A DNA stretch of 64,000 bases from Streptomyces sp. ISL-12 (GTDB lineage: Bacteria > Actinomycetota > Actinomycetes > Streptomycetales > Streptomycetaceae): the NCBI RefSeq assembly GCF_018614415.1, contig NZ_JAGGOO010000029.1:1-64000 (forward strand). Direction: 5' to 3'. The notes under the pieces were generated by a model. The model saw only the letters and a program-made list of their open reading frames with translations, was not told the DNA's origin and ran no database searches. Both the position numbers and the translations under genes were made by a program. Below, in pieces: positions 59,930 to 64,000 of the stretch (position 1 is the first letter of the stretch; the number at the start of each line of letters is the position of its first letter).

Positions 59930-60787
59930 ATGAAGCTGCTGCGAGTCGGTACGGCCGGGGCGGAGCGGCCCGCGCTGCTCGACGCCGACGGCACCCTGCG
60001 CGACCTGTCGGGCGTGGTGCCGGACGTCGACGGGACGCTGCTCGCCGACGAGGCGGCGCTCGCCCGGGTCCGGGCCGCCGCCGACGCCGGCGACCTGCCC
60101 GTGCTCGACGGGACGGGGCTGCGGATCGGGCCGCCGCTGGGCCGCATCGGCAAGGTCGTGTGCATCGGGCTCAACTACCACGACCACGCCCGGGAGACCG
60201 GGGCCGAACCGCCCGCCGAACCCGTCGTCTTCTTCAAGGCGGCGGACACCGTGGTCGGGCCGTACGACACCGTGCTCGTACCGCGCGGGTCCGTGAAGAC
60301 CGACTGGGAGGTGGAGCTGGCGGTCGTGATCGGGCGTACGGCCCGCTACCTGGAGTCGGCGGAGGAAGGGCTCGCCCGCGTCGCGGGGTACGCGGTCGCG
60401 CACGACGTCTCCGAGCGGGAGTTCCAGACCGAGCGCGGCGGGACCTGGGACAAGGGCAAGAACTGCGAGACGTTCAACCCGCTGGGGCCGTGGCTGGTGA
60501 CGGCGGACGAGGTACCGGACCCGCAGGACCTGCGGCTGCGGCTGTGGGTCAACGGGGAGCTGAAGCAGGACGGGACGACCGCCGAGCAGATCTTCCCGGT
60601 GGCCGAGGTCGTGCGGTACGTCAGCCAGTTCATGACCCTGTACCCCGGTGACGTCATCAACACCGGGACACCGGCGGGGGTGGCCATGGGGCGGCCCGAA
60701 CCCAAGCCGTACCTGCGGGCCGGGGACGTCGTGGAGCTGGAGATCGAAGGGCTCGGGCGGCAGCGGCAGGAACTGAAGGGCGCCTGA
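59930..60787 (+). CDS. Fumarylacetoacetate hydrolase family protein
   Basis: A 285-residue FAH-superfamily enzyme acting on beta-diketo or 2-oxo acids. Marks: IGKVVCIGLNYHDHARETG, VFFKAADTVVGP, metal-binding Glu/Asp in DWEVELAVVIGR, and DVSEREFQTERGGTWDKGKN. The late TGTPAGVAMG is also conserved. It resembles 2-hydroxyhepta-2,4-diene-1,7-dioate isomerase or acylpyruvate hydrolase; the exact substrate is open. AGGGAGAGAGAAC precedes ATG 59930. Confidence 0.92.
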   Translation: MKLLRVGTAGAERPALLDADGTLRDLSGVVPDVDGTLLADEAALARVRAAADAGDLPVLDGTGLRIGPPLGRIGKVVCIGLNYHDHARETGAEPPAEPVVFFKAADTVVGPYDTVLVPRGSVKTDWEVELAVVIGRTARYLESAEEGLARVAGYAVAHDVSEREFQTERGGTWDKGKNCETFNPLGPWLVTADEVPDPQDLRLRLWVNGELKQDGTTAEQIFPVAEVVRYVSQFMTLYPGDVINTGTPAGVAMGRPEPKPYLRAGDVVELEIEGLGRQRQELKGA

Positions 60788-60797
60788 ACAGGCGCCC
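60778..60797. terminator. Hairpin between the FAH and LLM genes
   Basis: GGGCGCCTG and CAGGCGCCC form a 9-bp stem around AA (8 bp with a realistic 4-base loop), overlapping the FAH stop codon. It lies between convergent genes 14 bases apart. Confidence 0.6.
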
Positions 60798-60801
60798 CTC
60801 G

Positions 60802-61677
60802 TCACCGGAGCAGAGCGGCCAGGCGGCGCCAGCCCTCCCTCGGCAGGGACGTGGCCGGGCCGTCCTCCACCAGCTGGAGGGCGACGTGGTCGGCGCCCGC
60901 CTCGTGGAACTCCGCGATCCGGCGGCGGACCGTGTCGTCGCCGCCCCAGGCGAACACCGCGTCGATCAGACGGTCGCTGCCGCCGTCCGCGACATCCGCG
61001 TCGGTGAAACCGAGACGGAGGAAGTTGTTGGTGTAGTTGGGGAGCTGGAGGTAGCGGCCGAGGTAGCCGCGGGCCGTGGCACGGGCCCGCGCCGGGTCGG
61101 ACTCCAGGACCACCTTGAACTCCGGGGCCAGCAGCGGGCCGTCGCCGAGGATCTCCCGGGCCTTCGCGGTGTGCTCGGGCGTGACCAGGTACGGGATCGC
61201 GCCCGCCGCCCGGTCCCGGGACAGCTCCAGCATCTTCGGGCCGAGCGCGGCCAGCAGCCGGCGGTGGTCCGGCACCCCGGCCCGGTCCAGCGCGTCGAGG
61301 TAGGCGACCATCGCCGAGTACGGACGCTCGTAGCCCTTCACCATCGGGCCGTGGCTGACGCCCAGGCCGAGCACGAAGCGGCCGGGGCGGGCCACCTCCA
61401 GCTCGGCGAAGCGGGCGGCGGCCTCGGACGCCTCGTGCTCCCAGATGCTCTGGATGCTGGTGCCGACGACGATCCGCGAGGTCGCCTCGATCAGCGGGAC
61501 GGCGTGCTCGGCGAAGCTGTTGCCGCCCAGCCACAGGGCGCCGAAGCCCAGCTCCTCCAGTTCGGCCGAGGCCTCGGCGCGCGCGCCGCGCCCCTCGGCG
61601 TCCTCGGCGCGCAGGGCGGCGCTCCAGACGCCGTACCGTCCGACGGATTTCCTCAGGGCAGCCGCGGTGTCGCTCAT
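60802..61677 (-). CDS. LLM-class (F420-dependent) oxidoreductase
   Basis: A 291-residue luciferase-like monooxygenase-fold protein of the F420 group common in actinobacteria. Typical elements: LEELGFGALWLGGN, EATSRIVVGTSIQSIWEHEA, FVLGLGVSHGPMVKGY and YLQLPNYTNNFLRLGF. The cofactor (F420 or FMN) is inferred from the family only. GGAGG lies about 11 bases before ATG 61677; a longer frame from 61719 lacks support. It is convergent with the FAH gene. Confidence 0.88.
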   Translation of the reverse strand: MSDTAAALRKSVGRYGVWSAALRAEDAEGRGARAEASAELEELGFGALWLGGNSFAEHAVPLIEATSRIVVGTSIQSIWEHEASEAAARFAELEVARPGRFVLGLGVSHGPMVKGYERPYSAMVAYLDALDRAGVPDHRRLLAALGPKMLELSRDRAAGAIPYLVTPEHTAKAREILGDGPLLAPEFKVVLESDPARARATARGYLGRYLQLPNYTNNFLRLGFTDADVADGGSDRLIDAVFAWGGDDTVRRRIAEFHEAGADHVALQLVEDGPATSLPREGWRRLAALLR

Positions 61678-61783
61678 CGGTTCCGGTCCCTCCGGTGGGG
61701 TGCGGTGACGATCACTCATCTACCGCGTGCCAACCGCTGCGAACCGGAGGTGATTCCCGGCGGACGGCCGGACGGGTGACCGG

Positions 61784-62263
61784 TCACCGCTCCAGGAACC
61801 GCTCCAGCGCCTCCACCACCAGCCGGTGGTCCTGGAGCTGCGGCAGCCCGGAGACCGTCACCGCGCCGACCACACCGACGCCCTCCACGGTGACCGGGAA
61901 GGAGCCGCCGTGCGCCGCGTAGGTGTCGGGGTCCAGCCGCGAGGACTCCTCGAACGTCGTGCCCTTGGCCCGGAACCGGGCGCCGACCAGGTACGACGCG
62001 TGGCCGTACCGCTCCACCACCCGGCGCTTGCGGGCGATCCAGGCGTCGTTGTCGGGCGTGGAGCCGGGCAGCGCGGCGTGGAAGAGCTGCTGTCCGGACC
62101 GGTGGATGTCGACGGCGACCGGCGCCTGGCGCTCACGGGCCAGCTCCACCAGGAGCGAACCCAGCGCCCACGCGTCGTCGTGGGTGAAGGAACGGAAGAC
62201 CAGGCGGCGTTCCTGCGCCTCCAGCTCCGCCAGGCTCGGTGTCAGCTCGGGCTTCGTCGTCAC
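61784..62263 (-). CDS. UPF0303 / heme-degrading-domain-like protein
   Basis: A 159-residue HbpS/GlcG-fold protein of the UPF0303 family: LAELEAQERRLVFRSFTHDD, VAVDIHRSGQQLFHAALPGS, DNDAWIARKRRVVERYGHAS, and the Gly-rich AAHGGSFPVTVEGVGVVGAV. The start (62263) overlaps the stop of the Gfo/Idh/MocA gene by 4 bases (ATGA), so the two are coupled. Family biochemistry is uncertain. Confidence 0.87.
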   Translation of the reverse strand: MTTKPELTPSLAELEAQERRLVFRSFTHDDAWALGSLLVELARERQAPVAVDIHRSGQQLFHAALPGSTPDNDAWIARKRRVVERYGHASYLVGARFRAKGTTFEESSRLDPDTYAAHGGSFPVTVEGVGVVGAVTVSGLPQLQDHRLVVEALERFLER

Positions 62264-63330
62264 AGCGCCACCACCGATCCGTCGCGGGCCGAACGCCGGG
62301 CCGCCTCCAGCACGTCCAGGGCGGCCGCCGCCTCCAGGGCGCCCACCGGGTCGGGCCCGCCCTTCAGCAGGGCCTCGGCCACCGCCGCGTAGTAGGCGGG
62401 GTAGTCACCCGGCAGGGACGGCACGGCCTGCCCGCCGCCGGTCATCGGGGACTCGCCGGAGCCCAGCCGGCCCCACAGCGACTCGTCCTCCTCGCCCCAG
62501 CCGGGCCCGGGCCGCTCGCCCGCGCGCAGCGCCGCCTCCTGCGGGTCCAGGCCGTACTTGACGTACCCGGCCCGCGAGCCCAGCACCCGGAAGCGGGGGC
62601 CGAGCTGGGCGGTGGTGGAGGAGACGTAGAGGTGGGAGCGGACCCCGTTCGCGTGGGTGAGCGCGAGGAACGTGTCGTCGTCGGCCTCCGCGCCCGCGCG
62701 CCGCACCAGCGACTCGGCGTACACCTGGGTGACCGGCCCGAAGAGCACCAGCGCCTGGTCGACGACATGGCTGCCGAGGTCGTACAGCAGACCTCCGATC
62801 TCTGCCGGGTCGCCGGACTCCCGCCAGCCGCCCTTGGGCTGGGGGCGCCAGCGTTCGAAACGGGACTCGAACCGCCATACGTCGCCCAGGGCGCCGTCGG
62901 CGAGGAGGCCCCGGAGGGTGAGGAAGTCGTTGTCCCAGCGGCGGTTCTGGAAGACCGAGAGCAGCAGGCCGCGCTCCTCGGCCAGCGACGCCAGCGCGCG
63001 TGCCTCGGCGGCGGTGCCCGCGAGGGGCTTGTCCACCACGACCGGCAGGCCGGCCTCCAGGGCCCGGGTGGCGAGCGGGACGTGCGTCTTGTTGGGGGAG
63101 GCGAGGACGACCAGGTCGAGTTCGCCGGCGCGTGCGAACAGTTCGTCCGGGGTGCCGGCGAGCCGCACGCCGGGGAACTCGGCGCGGGCCTGCCGCTGCC
63201 GCTCCGGGCTGGACGTGACCACCGTGTCCAGGGCGAGTCCCCCGGTGGCGGCGATCAGCGGGGCGTGGAAGACGGAGCCCGCGAGGCCGTAGCCGACGAG
63301 GCCGACGCGGAGGGGAGGAGTGCCAGTCAT
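62260..63330 (-). CDS. Gfo/Idh/MocA-family oxidoreductase
   Basis: A 356-residue NAD(P)-dependent sugar/polyol-type oxidoreductase: Rossmann motif RVGLVGYGLAGSVFHAPLIA, the E-K-P-type loop VVVDKPLAGT, NRRWDNDFLTL and the C-terminal domain with GGLLYDLGSHVVDQAL containing the catalytic Asp-x-x-x-His. It is first in a two-gene operon with the UPF0303 gene. A 27-bp palindrome directly upstream is shared with the divergent ROK regulator, which should control it in response to a sugar. Confidence 0.92.
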   Translation of the reverse strand: MTGTPPLRVGLVGYGLAGSVFHAPLIAATGGLALDTVVTSSPERQRQARAEFPGVRLAGTPDELFARAGELDLVVLASPNKTHVPLATRALEAGLPVVVDKPLAGTAAEARALASLAEERGLLLSVFQNRRWDNDFLTLRGLLADGALGDVWRFESRFERWRPQPKGGWRESGDPAEIGGLLYDLGSHVVDQALVLFGPVTQVYAESLVRRAGAEADDDTFLALTHANGVRSHLYVSSTTAQLGPRFRVLGSRAGYVKYGLDPQEAALRAGERPGPGWGEEDESLWGRLGSGESPMTGGGQAVPSLPGDYPAYYAAVAEALLKGGPDPVGALEAAAALDVLEAARRSARDGSVVAL

Positions 63331-63335
63331 GCGTC

Positions 63336-63362
63336 CACTTTGGCAACCGTGTTGCCAAAGTG
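63336..63362. promoter_or_regulatory. 27-bp palindromic operator between the oxidoreductase and ROK genes
   Basis: CACTTTGGCAAC and GTTGCCAAAGTG are perfect 12-base arms around CGT. The right arm contains TTGCCA (63352-63357), a possible -35 for the ROK gene, 16 bases before GACAAT. The left edge lies 6 bases upstream of the oxidoreductase start. One bound repressor could therefore shut both genes. Confidence 0.88.
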
Positions 63363-63385
63363 CAAGCAGCGGCGACAATGGCCGG

Positions 63386-64000
63386 GTGAACAGGACGAAC
63401 GGCCCCGGACCCGAACCCGGCCCACCGGCCCCGCGCAGCCGCGGCACCGCCCTGGTGCTGGACCTGCTGCGCACGGCCGGGGCGGAGGGCATCAGCAGGC
63501 TGGAGCTGGCCGAGCGGACCGGGCTCACCCCGCAGGCGATCAGCAAGATCACCGCCCGGCTGCGGGCGGACGGCCTCGCCGCAGAGGCCGGGCACCGGGC
63601 GTCGACGGGCGGCAAGCCGCGCACGGTCCTGCGGCTGCTGCCGGAGGCCGGGCACGCGGTCGGCGTCCACCTGGACCGCGACGAACTGCGGGCCGTCCTG
63701 GTCGACCTGGCGGGCACGGTGGCGGGGGAGCGGCGGGCCCCGCTCGACCTGGGAGCGGGTTCCGAGGCCGTGCTGACGGAGGTGGCCCGCGAGGTGACCG
63801 ACCTGGTCACGGACGTCCTCCGGGTGCCCGCTCCCCCCACCCTCCTCGGCGTCGGCGTCGCCCTCCCCGGCCCCCTGGACCACGCCCGGGGGGTGCTGCA
63901 CCGGGTCACCGGATTCCCCGAGTGGGACGGCTTCCCGCTGCGGGACGCGCTGGCCGGGCGGCTCGGCGTGCCGGTCGTCGTCGACAAGGACACCAACGCG
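63386..64000 (+). CDS. ROK-family transcriptional regulator (truncated by the window edge)
   Basis: The first 205 residues of a NagC/XylR-type ROK repressor. Winged HTH at about 18-75 (RGTALVLDLLRTAGAEGISR, then TGLTPQAISKITARLRADGL). The sugar-kinase-like part begins with AVGVHLDRDELRAVLVDLAG and continues to VALPGPLDHARGVL and VVVDKDTNA at the window end. GTG 63386 follows GACAAT by 6 bases, with no Shine-Dalgarno, so the mRNA may be leaderless. It is divergent from the Gfo/Idh/MocA operon across a perfect palindrome. The 3' part lies outside. Confidence 0.9.
   Translation, partial: MNRTNGPGPEPGPPAPRSRGTALVLDLLRTAGAEGISRLELAERTGLTPQAISKITARLRADGLAAEAGHRASTGGKPRTVLRLLPEAGHAVGVHLDRDELRAVLVDLAGTVAGERRAPLDLGAGSEAVLTEVAREVTDLVTDVLRVPAPPTLLGVGVALPGPLDHARGVLHRVTGFPEWDGFPLRDALAGRLGVPVVVDKDTNA

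Overview
This window is chromosomal DNA from a Streptomyces or a very close relative. Base composition is strongly GC-rich with G/C-ending codons, many genes start with GTG or TTG, several promoters look leaderless, and the gene families are typical of the genus (XRE/DUF397 and XRE/DUF6879 pairs, DasR sites, a DUF4259 protein, an Oxa1/YidC paralogue). About the first 40 kb is conserved core. The stretch from about 40 to 58 kb is accessory, with locally lower GC and fast-evolving families. The last 5 kb returns to ordinary metabolism.

Layout. 0-6.7 kb: small membrane protein, secreted M6 metalloprotease, NAD salvage pair pncA-pncB, and clpS next to a DUF2017 gene. 7-10.5 kb: amino-acid permease, then the protein-thiocarboxylate cysteine pathway (Mec-type JAMM protease, cysteine-tailed leader peptide, CysO, CysM). 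10.5-18.5 kb: membrane-anchored PemK-like protein, MBL-fold hydrolase, N-acetylglucosamine PTS genes with two DasR-type sites, rph, lipoprotein, rdgB, tRNA-Leu(UAG), two tandem HNH proteins, bcp, DUF3618 and GroES-like genes. 18.6-30 kb: guanidine-III riboswitch with a sugE/gdx exporter, class A PBP, three-gene ABC exporter, DUF1707 protein, SGNH esterase, DUF445 protein and an MFS transporter. 30.4-40 kb: Hsp20, DUF2267, hydrolase, CMD-family protein, a large coiled-coil protein with an N-terminal motif seen in contractile-injection cargo, and two regulator/SDR loci.

Accessory part. 40-43 kb: XRE/DUF397/HATPase signalling set. 42.9-46.1 kb: a 1050-residue PLD-nuclease/SF2-helicase fusion that is a defence candidate. 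46.4 kb: a pseudogene with two nonsense codons. 46.8-50 kb: methyltransferase and GRDP-like pair opposite a DUF6879-XRE pair, with a repeated motif between them. 50-58.4 kb: a complete polymorphic-toxin operon on the minus strand (SseB-like, ESX-like partner, 1581-residue RHS toxin, then small lower-GC genes that look like immunity genes, one of them DUF6881).

Recurring themes. Short tandem repeats sit exactly at stop codons in at least three places (5.9, 19.0 and 25.2 kb). Several start codons lie 6-7 bases after a TANNNT-like -10 box, which suggests leaderless transcripts. Many gene pairs overlap by 4 bases (ATGA or GTGA). Perfect-stem terminators separate most transcription units.
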